From Acanthochromis polyacanthus (lineage: Eukaryota; Chordata; Actinopteri; Pomacentridae), in the NCBI RefSeq assembly GCF_021347895.1, contig NC_067132.1, positions 5,150,268 to 5,214,267 on the forward strand: a DNA stretch of 64,000 nucleotides, in the 5' to 3' direction. The position numbers were made by a program, and so were the translations under genes. Each line of letters begins with the position of its first letter. The first letter of the stretch is position 1. Positions 51,706-63,775 of the stretch are shown piece by piece. The notes below the pieces were generated by a model, which searched no databases, was not told the DNA's origin, and saw only the letters and a program-made list of their open reading frames with translations.

Positions 51706-54010
51706 ATTTTTTTGTCTTTTCGGAAATGTTGAATGAACGTTATCTGCCTTTGAAAACATATTTAGGATGTTCTGGAATTAATATTTGATATAGTACATTA
51801 ATATTTGATGTTCACATATTACTCTTCCACTAGCTTACTGATCAATATTAATCTTTTCCTTCGAGAGAAGAACAATTTCCTCCAGAGAAAGATCCACCTA
51901 GGCTCAAGCTGGAACTGCTGCAAAATAAGAAGAAAACATTACCTCGTAACATGGCTTAATACTAAACTAAACTAATACTAAATGCTTTCTGCTTTGTGTT
52001 GTGCTGTGGTTGAATTCAAGCCAGTGAACATTGTTAAGCCCACAAGAATGGTTTTGGTAGTCAGTTGATTTTATATTAATTTAAGTATTAAAGAATGATT
52101 CTTGTTCAAGTTTTAGAATGGGTGTGTGGGCAAAACCTTGTATCATAGGTCTTTCAAATTGTTATTTTTTTTTTTAAATTTCAGGGTGAAAAAAGCAAAG
52201 ACAAAGGAAAGGAAGGAAAGTAAAGCAACACATTATTAAAAGAAAAAAAGTACTGTATAAACAGCTAGTTAATATTGAGCCCCTGACCCTTCAGTAGAGA
52301 CTAAGTAGGATCTTGTATCAGTACAGTTTCCATGGTGTGGAACTGCTTCTGAAGTAAAAGTAAAATGTAAAAATACAACGTAACAAGCAGCACAGGCAGA
52401 ATTCAACCAGCTGGTGTTCATTCCTAGAACCGCTATGAGTCTACAGAACCGACCGCTGAGCCACCCTCAGGGTACAGTCTATAGATTTAAAAAAACAAGT
52501 GCAAAATGCATTTGATCTAAGTGAATTACCTCCCCATGCCTAATAATAACCTCAGCCAAAGAGAATCTGCCTGTTCACTCTGGTTTGCTCCCATTGTGCC
52601 GCAGAGCCAATGCCCGCCAGCTCCAATCCAATTAGCAACAGTAGCAACTCTCTCTCTCACTTCCATTTAATATGCTTTCTCAACTTTTTGTGGGATTAGC
52701 GAGGGGGATAGACTGTGTAATAAGGGAGACCAAGCTGTGAGGTGTAAGAAGAGCGGGTGAGTCGATTCAACACCTGTCCTGATGTGAACCACCTTCATGC
52801 TTCATGGATCCATGTCCAGGAGACATCAGCAATGTTGTCATGAGGGGAGGAATCAGCTTGTGATAATAGAATGGGATTAAATATCCACTCAGAGAGTTTC
52901 TGATTGTGTTGGTGTATAAATCCACACGTGTGATAAAAGTTTAAAAACAAATGTGAATAATTTAGTACAGATGCTGAATTGCGAAGTGAAGATACAGTAT
53001 TGTAACAGCTATTTCTCTGTCAATGTATGTGGTCTGCAGTAGAAATGGCTGACCAGTGAAACTAGTGACATTAGTGGAACGCAGTGCAATGATGCCAGCC
53101 GACATGCTTTTTTTCTGAGCAAAGTAAAAGATCAGCACTGTATGAACATGACCTCGTTGCTATCAGAGAGGTCTTGGTAGAATTTGCTGACTTTCCTTGC
53201 ATTAATTTTTCACTTCCATGCACTTGTCTGACCGGAATGAAAGAGCTACAAGCAAAGCTTCTGCACAGACCTTAAAGTAAGACTCGACCTGCCACATCTC
53301 TGTCTCCACTTCTACATGAGGGTATTCTTCGTGGCTCTAGTTCATCTGTTACTGGCTATAATTAGTCTCTTTTGGTCCTCTCCAACAAGTTGTTTGCTCA
53401 TGCTCTTCAGAATGATGTAGAGAAGGTCCAGACCTGAAGGCTTGTAAATAAAAGAACAGAATCATTTGCTCCTTTTTAAACTGGTTAAAATTGTTGGGTT
53501 TATGCAAAGAAACTATGTTTTATAAGGTCAAGAGACTTTCATTCAGTCATTACTAAAATAGTAAACAAGTGCTTCAGCAGAGGAAACAAGAATGGCAGAG
53601 TTTTTCACACTAATTACCAGTTTCTAATATTTACACTCAAGAAACTTATTTTGTCACAGAAATGTCAGACTTTGTCTTTTTGGGCTTGAGTTTGAAAGAA
53701 CCACAGAATCGAAAGAAGAAGGATGGAGGCACAAGTCAGCAACATGAATTTTATCCTGGAGATTGAGTGCACGTCTCCTGCTGGGCCTTTTTTTAAACAT
53801 CTTGCTTGGTTCTTTTTATATACCAACACTATGAAACTATGTTTCAGAAAATATATTTTGGTTGATACCTTTACACTGACAACTTTATTTAGAACATTGG
53901 TTGATTTTAGACACTAGTATTATAGTTTTAGAAAAAAAATGTCATTGTTTGGGTTCAGATATGACCATTTCACAACCTCTTGGAGGCTTTACCTCCATTT
54001 TCTGGTTTAC
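51706..54010. other. No gene recognised
   Basis: About 2.3 kb without exon or terminal repeats. The strip about 52540-52760 is repeat-free in appearance and could be conserved non-coding DNA; no evidence beyond texture. Confidence 0.4.
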
Positions 54011-54021
54011 CAATGAGATGT

Positions 54022-54304
54022 CCATCCATCCATCCATCCATCATCTACACGCCGATTAATCCTCTTTAGGGTCATGGAGTGGCTGTAGTCTATCCCAGCT
54101 GACTGAGGGTGTACGTTTTACAATCACCAATTAACCTCAGCATGTTGTTGGACTGTAGGAAGCTGGAGGAAGGAAGCCGGAGAACCCAGAGAAAACCCAT
54201 GCATGCACAGAGATAACGTGTAAACTCCATGCAGAAAGGTGCAAACCGGAGATCTTCTAGCTGCAAGGTGATGATGCTCACCACAGAGCCACCGTGCAGC
54301 CCTC
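54022..54304 (-). mobile_element. SINE with GGAT-type tail, minus strand
   Basis: Read on the minus strand: a tRNA-like head (GGTGGCTCTGTGGTGAGCAT), the TTTCTGCATGGAGTTTACAC block, CTTCCTACAGTCC, and a CCATCC-type tail seen at 54022-54041. A stretch in the second half (the CTGTGACAGACTGG part) is deleted. Flanks CAATGAGATGT (54011-54021) and CAATAAGATGT (54305-54315) match at 10 of 11 bases. Confidence 0.87.
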
Positions 54305-54315
54305 CAATAAGATGT

Positions 54316-54776
54316 GTACCACCTAATCTAATGTGTGACTGATCAGCTGAAAAGTACTGATGATGAAAACCAGACAACCACACACAGTTTGCCATGATGC
54401 CATCTCATATGACATGAATGTGTCATCAGTTAACTTTGAAAACCCAACCACACCAGTTTGATACAATATAAAATTCACCATTGCCCTCTTAATTCAACAG
54501 AACTCTTTCAAGACTCTGCCAAGTTTAGGTACAAAAGTTGCACAGGCTGCAGCTAAGCTTTTTAACAAGTTCTATAAAATCAGATTACATCAGTCCAATC
54601 CTCACATCTTTTCACTGGCTCCCTGTGGATTTTAAAATCAACTTTATTGATTTTGCTTAGACAGTAACTTTTTTGTGTATACATTCATTTTTAGGGCATG
54701 GCCAGACTCCAGAACCAGTGCTGACTGTGAGTCGAAAACAAGGAACTGAAAACAGTGTTAATGTCCAACGGTTTGT
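54316..54776. other. No gene recognised
   Basis: Spacer. The strip 54460-54640 is reminiscent of LINE coding sequence (TTTTCACTGGCTCCCTGTGG at 54608-54627) but too short to assign. Confidence 0.4.
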
Positions 54777-55056
54777 TCATCCGTCCATCCAACCGTCTGT
54801 CCATCCGTCCATCCGTCCGTCCATCCGTCTGTCCGTCCATCCATCCATCCATCCATCCGCCCATCCATCCATCCGCCCATCCATCCATCCGCCCACCCAT
54901 CCATCCATCCACCCATCCATCCATCCTGCCATCCATCCATCCTTCCATCCATCCATCCGTCCGCCCATCCATCCGTCCGCCCATCCATCCGTCCGCCCAT
55001 CCATCCGTCCATCCATCCGTCCATCCATCCATCCGTCCACCCATCCATCCATCCAT

Positions 55057-55087
<31 letters not shown>

Positions 55088-55098
55088 CCCATCCATCC
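54777..55098. repeat. CCAT/CCGT tetranucleotide array, about 320 bp
   Basis: Tandem CCAT units mixed with CCGT, CCGC and CCAC variants, in higher-order blocks such as CCGCCCATCCAT. Six or more overlapping ORFs of 100-150 codons on both strands (HPSI or MDGW repeats) are artefacts of the 12-bp phase and absence of stops. Confidence 0.97.
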
Positions 55099-56162
55099 TG
55101 ACCCCTGTGGACAGTTTAGCTTTTTAAGAGTGTTACAGTAGAGGTCCACTTGCTATTTTTTGTAGATTTTATTTTCCCTGATATGTTGAATATAACATAT
55201 CTCAATAACGAGTACTACTTTTGTCATAACTATGGTTTGTTTTAATAGTCCACTGCAGAGCAAATTAGGAGTTGCGCTCTGAGCTTTCACTAACATTAAC
55301 TAGTGTTTCTTCTTTGCTATTTTTGTTTTACAGCTGTTTCATGTCAGTGCATAATTATGCTGAATCACGGGCAGAATTCACAGAGCGCAGCAAGTGCCCT
55401 CCATTGTTTATGTTGTTGTTTTTTTCTTCCTTGATGCTTGATGTCTGTGTGAGTGAACCAGGCTCTCTCAGATCACCAAAGTCTCTAACTTTGCCTTCGC
55501 TATGAACACAACCCTCCTGAGTGCTGCCTTGAAGAAGAAACACACAGCTGCTTAGGCTTTAGCTTCTATCTTTCAATAATACATCAGACACACAGTCCTG
55601 GCCTTTGACTGTGTTTAATTTCAAGAGTGGGCGCCGTAGTGTATCTATATTCAAATATCTTTAATAGACTGTGTCCCGTTGTGTAAATAGAACAAAATCT
55701 TTGCAGCTGGCAGAGTGCCGCCTACAGAAACTCATCAGCTGATTATCTGAGATGCTTGACATGCAGCTTCCTGAAAACACCACAGGGTGAATAGAAGATG
55801 TTTTGCTTGCTTGTGTTTATCACAGCTAAATTTTGACCAATTAAAACACAAGAAAATATTCATAACTTAATTACAGCAGAGATGAGGAGGAGAATGAGCC
55901 AAGACATTTTAAAAGCTTATTGTGTTGCTCTACTTAATGACTAAACAGAAGAACAATGATCTGCCCTCAGCCAGAGCTGTGGTGCTATTGTAGATAGTGA
56001 AGCTTGTTTGCGTTTTAAAATACAAAGAAGACAAGATTGCCAATTGTTATTTAAATTGGTCAGTCAACCATTATCCTCTATGATGTGGAATCCTTTTGAT
56101 GCGTCTTTGATTCTTTATTCTTTTGAAAAGATATTAGTCATTGCTAGTGCACTTTTCTTTAG

Positions 56163-56166
<4 letters not shown>
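55099..56166. other. No gene recognised
   Basis: Non-coding. The strip about 55620-55770 looks repeat-free. No exon seen. Confidence 0.4.

Positions 56167-56204
<38 letters not shown>
56167..56204. repeat. (AT)n microsatellite
   Basis: A run of about 18 AT units. Confidence 0.97.
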
Positions 56205-56205
<1 letters not shown>

Positions 56206-56976
56206 ACGTTGGACTCTGGTGTCTGTTGCTGCACTTAAGATAAGTTTGGGACTTTATCACTCTATCCCAACTTAATACAGTGATACAGTGTACCATTTTG
56301 AACTGCAGTGTTGTCAAGAATAAAAAACAAACAAACCAAAAAACATGCCCCTGCTTTGTGTGTAATTGGAGAACATATTGTGTTACACTCTGTAGTTAAA
56401 TTAATAATATGTGGGAAGCAGTGACCTCATGTTCTGGCTCCTGGTGGCTGAAGAAATTGGAGGAGTAATTAAATGAATTAATTATTAAAATGAACATAAC
56501 CTGGAGGGTTGACTGAGGACAGAAGAAGAGGTGTCACATGGAGCTGTTAGGACGGGTCACTCCAGCCTTATTTAGAATCACCACTCAACCGCACGCATTG
56601 ATTGCTTTTCACAGGACCATGGAGACGGGGCACGGGCCTTGACCTTAAAAGAAAACTTCACCGAATCGACACAGAATGTTTTTCTGAGGGCTGGAGAGTA
56701 CTACTGCCTAAGTACGTAGTTATACGAAGGCTTTTATTGTCTCCAGAGGGAGCTGGGAGTCCTCAAGCGATGCGACTTGAGTCAGTGTCAGTCTGAAAAC
56801 TACAAGTTAGACAGTGGAACAAAAAAAGAAACGTGGCTTCAGAACATAGAGAGTTTACCAGGCCTCTGTAGCTGCTCTTCATCTCTGTCTCGATGTGAGT
56901 TTCATTGTTAATACACCGAGTTTTGATAAGAAAGAAAAACAAAACAAATAAAAAACTAAACGTAGAATGACATTTA
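56205..56976. other. No gene recognised
   Basis: I see nothing supported here; a 64-codon ORF at 56602 is domain-free. Confidence 0.45.
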
Positions 56977-56978
56977 TA

Positions 56979-57324
56979 TGAACAGTTCAAATGTTTGAGG
57001 TCACTTAGGAATGAAAGAAAAGCGTTTGTACACTGAAGATCAAATTAAATGAATGATAAATCCAGTTAGACATTGTTAATGTGGTAAATGACTATTCTAT
57101 CTGTAAACAGCTGATTTTTAATGGAATATCTCCATAGGGGTACAGAGGAACATTTCCAGCAATCATCACTCCTGTGTTCTAATGCTACATTGTGTTAGCT
57201 AATGGTGTTGAAAGGCTCATTGATGATTAGAAAACCCTTGTATAGTTATGTTAGCACATGGATAAAAGTGGGAGTTTATATGGAAAACATGGAATTTTCT
57301 GGATGACCTCAAATTGTTGAACGG
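56979..57324. mobile_element. Tc1-like MITE (GTTCAAATGTTTGAGGTCA type)
   Basis: The left end has CAGTTCAAATGTTTGAGGTC and the right end, inverted, CCGTTCAACAATTTGAGGTC. A TA lies outside each (56977-56978, 57325-57326). The interior includes CATTGTTAATGTGGTAAATG and GATTAGAAAACCCTTGTATA, both found in a well-known teleost Tc1 element, but the transposase gene is deleted. This is a fifth Tc1 lineage in the window. Confidence 0.82.
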
Positions 57325-57326
57325 TA

Positions 57327-58244
57327 GAAGTTTGACTGCTCTGAATGATATAGAAAGAGCTAGATAATAAATGCAGTTTACATTCCTCATACCTCTTGCT
57401 GCAGAGACAGTGACTGAGCATGTACTGCAGAATAAGTGTATGTGTTTATGGGCTGCTATTATCATTTCAGTGAATGAATGTTTGATGTGTACGTAAAGGC
57501 ATCACATACAGCAGTATATCTTAATGTTTGTGAAAAGAAATGTACTCCAGACCTGTGACACTTAAAGAATCAACCATCACTGATGCACATTTAAACTGCT
57601 AAAATAAACTCCTTTGCTCTCAGCATTAAGTCACTTATTTTGGCATCTGATCTAAAACAAAAGGTCACATTATTTTTAAATTAAAAAATATATATCAAGA
57701 ACAGCTCACACTTTCAGGCTGTTTTTAATCCTCAGATATCTGCACATCCAGCTAAGCCTCTGGAGAATGACAGTGTAGTCTTTTGAGAGCGTTTATATCA
57801 TTAAATATTGATAAAATAATAAAACCGTAAGTCAGACTGAGAAACGTGCTTGACAGCACATTAGCCTGCCTCCGTGTTGTGAGTCCAGCCAAGCTCTTTC
57901 ACATGGGGATACGGCTGAGTCAGGCTGCTCTCAGACTGGAGGTAATCCCCTCTGCATTGTTCAAATCAAGGCTGAACGTGGAGCTCATCCTGTGCTGAAG
58001 TGTGTGTGAGGTGGTAACAGGAAGCAGGGTGGGGTGCTATTCCTGCTGCCACTCATTTCACTGAGAGTTCATCCATCACTGCCGCGATAGCTAAAGCTCT
58101 CTCCTGGACATGTATGACTTCATGTACATGGAAAGACATGAGGCATCATTTGGTTGTGGACAGATGGCTTTGCTGCATGATGCCGCTCATTCTGTGTCTC
58201 TACTGTAAAACTATCCAACAAATCCAACAAGTCCTCCAACTCAT
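57327..58244. other. No gene recognised
   Basis: Non-coding spacer with no recognisable repeats or exons. Confidence 0.45.
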
Positions 58245-58554
58245 ACGACCACACAGGTCGTATGTAACATGTCCCGGAATACGACCCATGAGAGTGTATT
58301 TATATTAGCGCCCCTACGGGGAAAAGGAACACATTACGGGCTTTAATTTGCGAAATGGCTTTTTCCTCACTTTCGCAACACGGGTTTAGGGTTATGGTTA
58401 TGGTTATGGTTAGTGTTAGGTCAAAGTTTGTTCATGGTGACGTTTAAGCTGAGACACCGGAGTGTCGATATTTACTCAACCGCTGGAGGTCGCTTAACGT
58501 AAAACGTAACACTCGGTCGTAATACGGGCGTGTACAGACGACCTATGTGGTCGT
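58245..58554. mobile_element. MITE with ACGACCACANAGGTCGT termini
   Basis: The left end ACGACCACACAGGTCGTATG and the right end, inverted, ACGACCACATAGGTCGTCTG match over about 40 bp with further ATACGACC/TTACGACC similarity. Each terminus is itself partly palindromic (ACGACC...GGTCGT). The interior has a degenerate GGTTAT/GGTTAG block at about 58384-58413. It is about 310 bp with no coding potential. No clear target duplication; superfamily is not assigned. Confidence 0.75.
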
Positions 58555-60548
58555 TTTTTGTTTGAGGACAGGCTCAAACTACCCAGCGAAGGAAAGGGGT
58601 GAATGCAGAGATTGCCGTCTAACTGGAGGGTGTTCAGAGGCCTGACAGCTGTAGAAGAGTTTAGCTCACTGTGGCCAATCACAAGATCCTTTGTTGAGAC
58701 AACTGTAGCCCTTTAAGACCTACTGCTGTGCAAGTCTGCCAGGACATGTTCTTATGTTTATATATTGTAGAGCGATTTTTTAGAGTATTTTTATTTGCTT
58801 TACATCAATATAACCCTTATATCCCAAATTTTTATTATAAATATTGATTTACTGTATGTCTTAACTGCTACAATAAATTGCTTAAAAGTGCAATAAACTA
58901 AAAAAAAATTAAGATCATTTTTGTTTTTTCGCATGTATTTCAAAATACAGAAATTGCACAGCAGTATCCCTGAGATTTGTAAATGTAAAAAAAAAAGTTG
59001 CCCAATATCCTGTGGTTTGTAAAGTTATGTACACTTTATTGTGTATTTTTAGAAACCCATCACTGCAACGAAAAAGCCTTCTAAGGCCTGGTGAATGTGT
59101 GAAATGCTGGTGGAACTCCTCAGATTTTATATGCAAAAAGAATGATTGATCTATCGGACCTGGTTTCAAATGTACCACCAATCAAACATGAATATCCAGT
59201 CGTAGCACCAGCGCTATGCTGGGCTCTGTAGGGTTAAAGGCAAAAATCAGGGTTGTCAAAACATTTCTAAAACCAACATATTGGCAAAACCATCATACAA
59301 CACCAGCATTCAGAGAATCATGGGGTATCTAGAGTATCTAAGGACACAGTAAAATGTGTCCTTGGATGCAAAGACAACTGGAACATGAAGCTCCTGAAGA
59401 AAACCGTCTGACTCTCAGGCAAGGTGTGTCACATCGTACTGTCAGCAAGTTGCAACTTTATGGATATTTATTCATAACTAACACTGGATACTGGATGTGT
59501 TTTCCGTTCAACATCCTTAAGGAGGCTTTTAGCTTTCTGTTTGTCCAACTAAATATCAGTCTATTACAGAACACATCCCACATTTCTCTGTGGTTAAAGT
59601 TCCATCCAGAGGAAATTACAGGGATCACACTGAATTGTTAATCCTGGTCAAATGGAGCTTAGGAGGATCCAAATGTGACAGACTTAGCTTAATGCTATAC
59701 TGCTCAAACTTAAACTGCTATGAAACTAAGACTAAGTTTTGACATCACATTCACAAATGTGACAGTCATGCCAAAGGTGTCTGGGTCTAATTGGAATGTT
59801 TTTCTGTGGATGAGTGTCACGAGAAGCTCGTACACTACAAATAAAAACGGTAACAAAAGTCAGCCCTCAGCCCTCATACTTCACTTGTGAAAAGACAGTG
59901 GAACGGAGCCTTGCATTTCGTAAAAGAAGGAAATGTCTCTGGTGGGTCAGCTTGATCTCACTCAGTTACACTTCATTCTACTTCATGTGACAAGTTTTCA
60001 CAGAATACTAAAAATCATGCACTGTATAATCCAGTCTTATTCCAAGTAGACCAAAGTAAAAGGCTGTTTATACAATGACACCTTATTTAGCCGTCCACCC
60101 ACCATCAGGTTTACACTGTCAGGTTTACAGATTGCTCATGAAACTCTCTGTTCTGGATTTGTCATCTCTATTAAACCCAGGCCTCTTAGTTACTCTCTAA
60201 TTTGTTGATGTGTGCTACCTAGCAGGACTAAATAACTGATCAGCTAAAGTGTTAGCATCTTTACAGCGTCTGATTCTATAATAAGGTTTGCCTCATTACT
60301 GCCTGGAAATATAGACTTTTCTGCTTATCACTAAAGCTACCGTTATATTTTGATGAATATTCATCCTCTCCTAAAGATAACTGAATGTTTTGTTGAAACT
60401 TCCTCAGGTGCCTCTTGTAAGCCACTGTTTCCACACTTCATTACTTTTTAGAAGTCATTGCATGACCTCTCCGGTTATGTAGTCTTTCACTGGTTGTTTT
60501 TATGTATGTGTTAATTACCCTGAGCCTTCCTAAACATTTACAAATCAC
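58555..60548. other. No gene recognised; one weak inverted pair
   Basis: CCCTTTAAGACCTAC at 58708-58722 and GTAGGGTTAAAGG at about 59228-59240 could be the ends of a DNA element, but the match is short and no duplication supports it. Other ORFs are domain-free. Confidence 0.35.
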
Positions 60549-60559
60549 TGGTAAATCTG

Positions 60560-60985
60560 CAGGACTGGACAGTGGCTTGGTGGTTAGCACTGTTGAATCG
60601 CAGCTGGAAGATCCCCGGTTCGTGTCCTGGCCTTCCTTGATCTTTCTGCATGGAGTCTCCATGTTCTCCTGTACATGTGTGGCTTTTCTCCAGGTTCTCC
60701 AGCTTCCTCCCACAGTCTAAAAACATGCAGAGGTTAACTGGTAACTCCAAATTGTCCATAGGTGTGAATGTGAGTGTGAGTGTTTGTCTCTATGTGTAGC
60801 CCTGTGACAGACTGTTACCTGTCCAGGTGTCCCCTGTCTTCACCTTAGGTCTGCTGGGATAGACTGCAGCCAACTGTGTTCTCAGTGAGGATTAAGGGGT
60901 GTATAGATGATGGATGGATGAATGGACGGATGGATGGATGGATGGATGGACGGATGGATGGATGATGGATGGATGGATGGACGAA
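60560..60985 (+). mobile_element. SINE with tRNA-like head and GGAT-type tail, full length
   Basis: The head (GTGGCTTGGTGGTTAGCACT as A-box region, CCCCGGTTCGTGTCC as B-box region) is followed by TTTCTGCATGGAGTCTCCAT, CTTCCTCCCACAGTCTAAAA, GTGTGAATGTGAGTGTGAG, CCTGTGACAGACTG and a GATGGATGGAT tail. An 11-bp duplication TGGTAAATCTG is perfect (60549-60559, 60986-60996). The GGATAAGCGG-like tail resembles the 3' end of RTE-type LINEs such as Rex3, which may supply the mobilising enzyme; that is inference. Confidence 0.9.
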
Positions 60986-60996
60986 TGGTAAATCTG

Positions 60997-61084
60997 TCTT
61001 ATGACTGTGAAGCTTTCACTAGATTAACACACAAAATGATCTTGATTAGGTTCAGGGAAAAGTTGTTGGAGGTTAAATAAGTAC
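60997..61084. other. Spacer
   Basis: Short non-coding spacer. Confidence 0.4.
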
Positions 61085-61400
61085 ACATGGTTTCATTATC
61101 ATTATTATATTATGATTCAGTTTGCTGGACATCACTAAGCATTCACAGACAACATAACTGGTCTATGCCTATCTATAAAGCTCTGCTGGGAAAACTCCCA
61201 GAATACCTCAGCACCTTTCTCACTTTCAGCTCTAGCAGTTACCATCTGTGCACCTCCAAGTGGTTGTTTTAATGTTCCCCAGGTTCGGACATTCTTTGTA
61301 TGGCTGCTCTCTTGGCCAGGTCTCTCTTGTAAAAGAGATCTGTAATCTCAAACGGACTTCCTGGTTAAATGAAGGTAAATGAATAAATAAAATTATGAGA
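61085..61400 (+). pseudogene. LINE 3' end with C-terminal coding stub
   Basis: One frame encodes IYKALLGKLPEYLSTFLTF and SSSYHLCTSKW, a C-terminal block of a teleost non-LTR retrotransposon. It is followed by the non-coding 3' end GCTGCTCTCTTGGCCAGGTC, AAAGAGATCTGTAATCTC and CCTGGTTAAATGAAGG, then AAATGAATAAATAAA. No catalytic part. It differs from both other LINE types in the window. Confidence 0.75.
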
Positions 61401-62916
61401 ATAAATACTTTGTTGATCCTTCCATCCACCCCAATGTCCTGCACAGTTCATTTTGACCCAATCTAAGCCTCAAGTTTCAGTACTAAACCCTGTCAGACGT
61501 CACGTGGTTAGTGGTTGAGAGGCTTCAGAATGGTGTAAACAGAAATGGGACAGCCCTTTGTGATGTATCTATCACATTAGATTGGTGTCCTTCGATTACC
61601 TGCTGAAACACAGGCTTTCAGAACATCTGCACAAAGGACTTCAAATGTCTTCAACAGACCTCTGAAGTGTTTGACACTTTGACGGTGTGACCAACCTAAA
61701 CCCTCACGGACTTACAGCAGGAACACGTCTCAGTGTCAGAGAGTGGGAGTGTGGACGTTAGAACTGGATTATGATCACCTGATGTCCTCTTTTACCCTTC
61801 CTTTATTTACTATTACCACCACTACAGGCCATTGTCACAGCTACATAAGTAGATATGATGAAGGAAGGACAGCCTGATGATGTTTCCCAGATGATCATTT
61901 TTGTTCACTAGATGTATTATTCAGGAGTACCATGGATTTGACTGTCTGATGTCATCGTCCCTGTTGAATTTCTCCTACTCTTTGTCTAGCCAGCAGAGGG
62001 TGCAAAGTTTTTTAGTATTATCAAAGTAGAAAATTAAAAAGAAAGAAAGACATATTGTTTGCTGTAGTTATTTTAGAACTGAAATGTTTTGCTTTCATCC
62101 TCCAGCAGCTCCAGTCGTGTCAGATCAGACTTCTATCAAAAACCATTTCAATAGAGGTGATTTTTCCACCCTCCACATATTTTTACAAGTCTTTCTGAAT
62201 GACTGACCTTTACTTGCTTGTGCAAGCTGCCAGCTATTATTTATTTAAGGCCGGTTCATAATTTTAATATAAAATGTTATATTGCAATATGTTTTCTGCC
62301 AGTCCTTCCACTCTGCAGAGTGGAACAGAAACTGCAGCCTTTTCCAGCCCTGTCGTTAAGCATTATCTTTGATTTTTTTTCTTTCAGTTCAGGAGGGGAA
62401 AGAATAAAATCTCAGAGGATGGGTTTCAAGTCCAGTAGAAGAAGGTCCTGTCTACTGTCTGTCAGGGTGAGATGTAACACGCTGTCAGGTGGCTGAGCTC
62501 AGGACACACCACAGCCTTTAACAGTCCACATCTTCCTGCCATAGCGGTTCAGCCAGAGTGAGCAGGTATTTTCAGGTATTTTAATGACAAAAATACGCAG
62601 ACAAAAAACAATGCATTGCTTCATATGTAGTCATCATGAATAAAAATCATTTAAATATAAAAGAAATGCTGCAGTGTGGCTTCTTCAGGCTACTGCTGCT
62701 GCATTCTCTTCCTGTTTTACATCTTTCTGCCTGGCTGCTTTTCAAAATAAAGACACAGGCCCCTTGTGGACTGACATCTCTGAAAAAGGATGTGCACGGA
62801 TACTAAGAAAAGCACCGTATGTACATGTATACGTACAACGTTAAACTGAAAAACCAACTTAAAGCTGCTATGATCCATTTTATTGTATGACTAGTGGTTT
62901 AAATGATGATCAGGAA
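61401..62916. other. No gene recognised
   Basis: About 1.5 kb of non-coding sequence with no recognisable repeat or exon. Confidence 0.45.
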
Positions 62917-63640
62917 CAGAGGTGTCAAACTCATCATCAACAACTCCTATTGTTTCCTTTGTTTCAGTGCAAAAAAAGCACATTCTGAAAATGTTCACAT
63001 TTAAGGAATTATCTGTTTTTTTGTTTTGTTTTGTTTTTTTACAAAACATTATGAACAACCTGGAATTTCTTAAGAAAAATAAAATAAATTTCAACAGTAT
63101 TATACCTCAGTTCATTATTGACACATTACAGCTTTCATAACACAGAGTGTCTACAAAGGAACACTACATTTAGTCCTACATATCTGCAACTGAACGACAT
63201 AGTATTTTATTTTAAAAATGACAAATAACAAAAGCAAGACAAAATATTACAAAAATGAGACACACAACGGCAAAAGCAAGAAACAAAATGACAAAAAATG
63301 AAACAAACAACACGAAAGAATAAAAAAGAGACAAAAAATAGCCAAAAACGTTACAAAGCGACAAACAATGGACACAAATGAAACAAAAAATGATGAAAAC
63401 AATACCCAAAATAACAAATAAAGCAAAACACAAAATGACAACAATGGGACAAAAAACACAAGCGAGATAAAAAGGAAACACAAAACGACAAACACATGAA
63501 ACAAATGACAAAAAAAAAAAAGACAAAAACAACAAAAAAAGACAAGCTATTAAAGAAATGAGACACAAAATGAGAAAAGTACAATGAACACTCCAGTATT
63601 TTACTTTGGGATCAGAACAATGCTTTGGTTTGACAACAAC
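62917..63640 (-). mobile_element. hAT-like non-autonomous element, copy 3, one end missing
   Basis: The left end CAGAGGTGTCAAACTCATC is the inverted form of the right end of copy 1. The adjoining part (TTTCAGTGCAAAAAAAGCAC, ATGTTCACATTTAAGGAATT) is the inverse of 24400-24500. A T-tract array, read here as A-tracts with GAC spacers, fills about 63220-63590. CAGTATTTTACTTTGGGATC follows, and then homology stops, so the other terminus is lost. The 205-aa Phe-rich minus-strand ORF is the array translated. Confidence 0.75.
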
Positions 63641-63773
63641 TTCTTGTTGGAACCGGCTAACATTAGTCAGCAAAATATCATGGTTTGGGTTAAATACATC
63701 CCTTCTAAAACATGTTTGAAGCCTCTCATCCTTCTGTTTAGTAACCAGGGTGACAAGTCCCACGCCTTCTATA
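63641..63773. other. Spacer
   Basis: Short non-coding spacer up to the TA target of Tc1-like copy 3. Confidence 0.4.
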
Positions 63774-63775
63774 TA

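Noticed and set aside
54777..55098. CRISPR-like repeat array
   Set aside because: Tetranucleotide tandem repeat with no unique spacers, in a eukaryotic genome.
54673..55149. Several 100-150 codon ORFs on both strands (HPSI and MDGW repeats)
   Set aside because: Produced by the stop-free tetranucleotide array; no unique sequence of note outside it.
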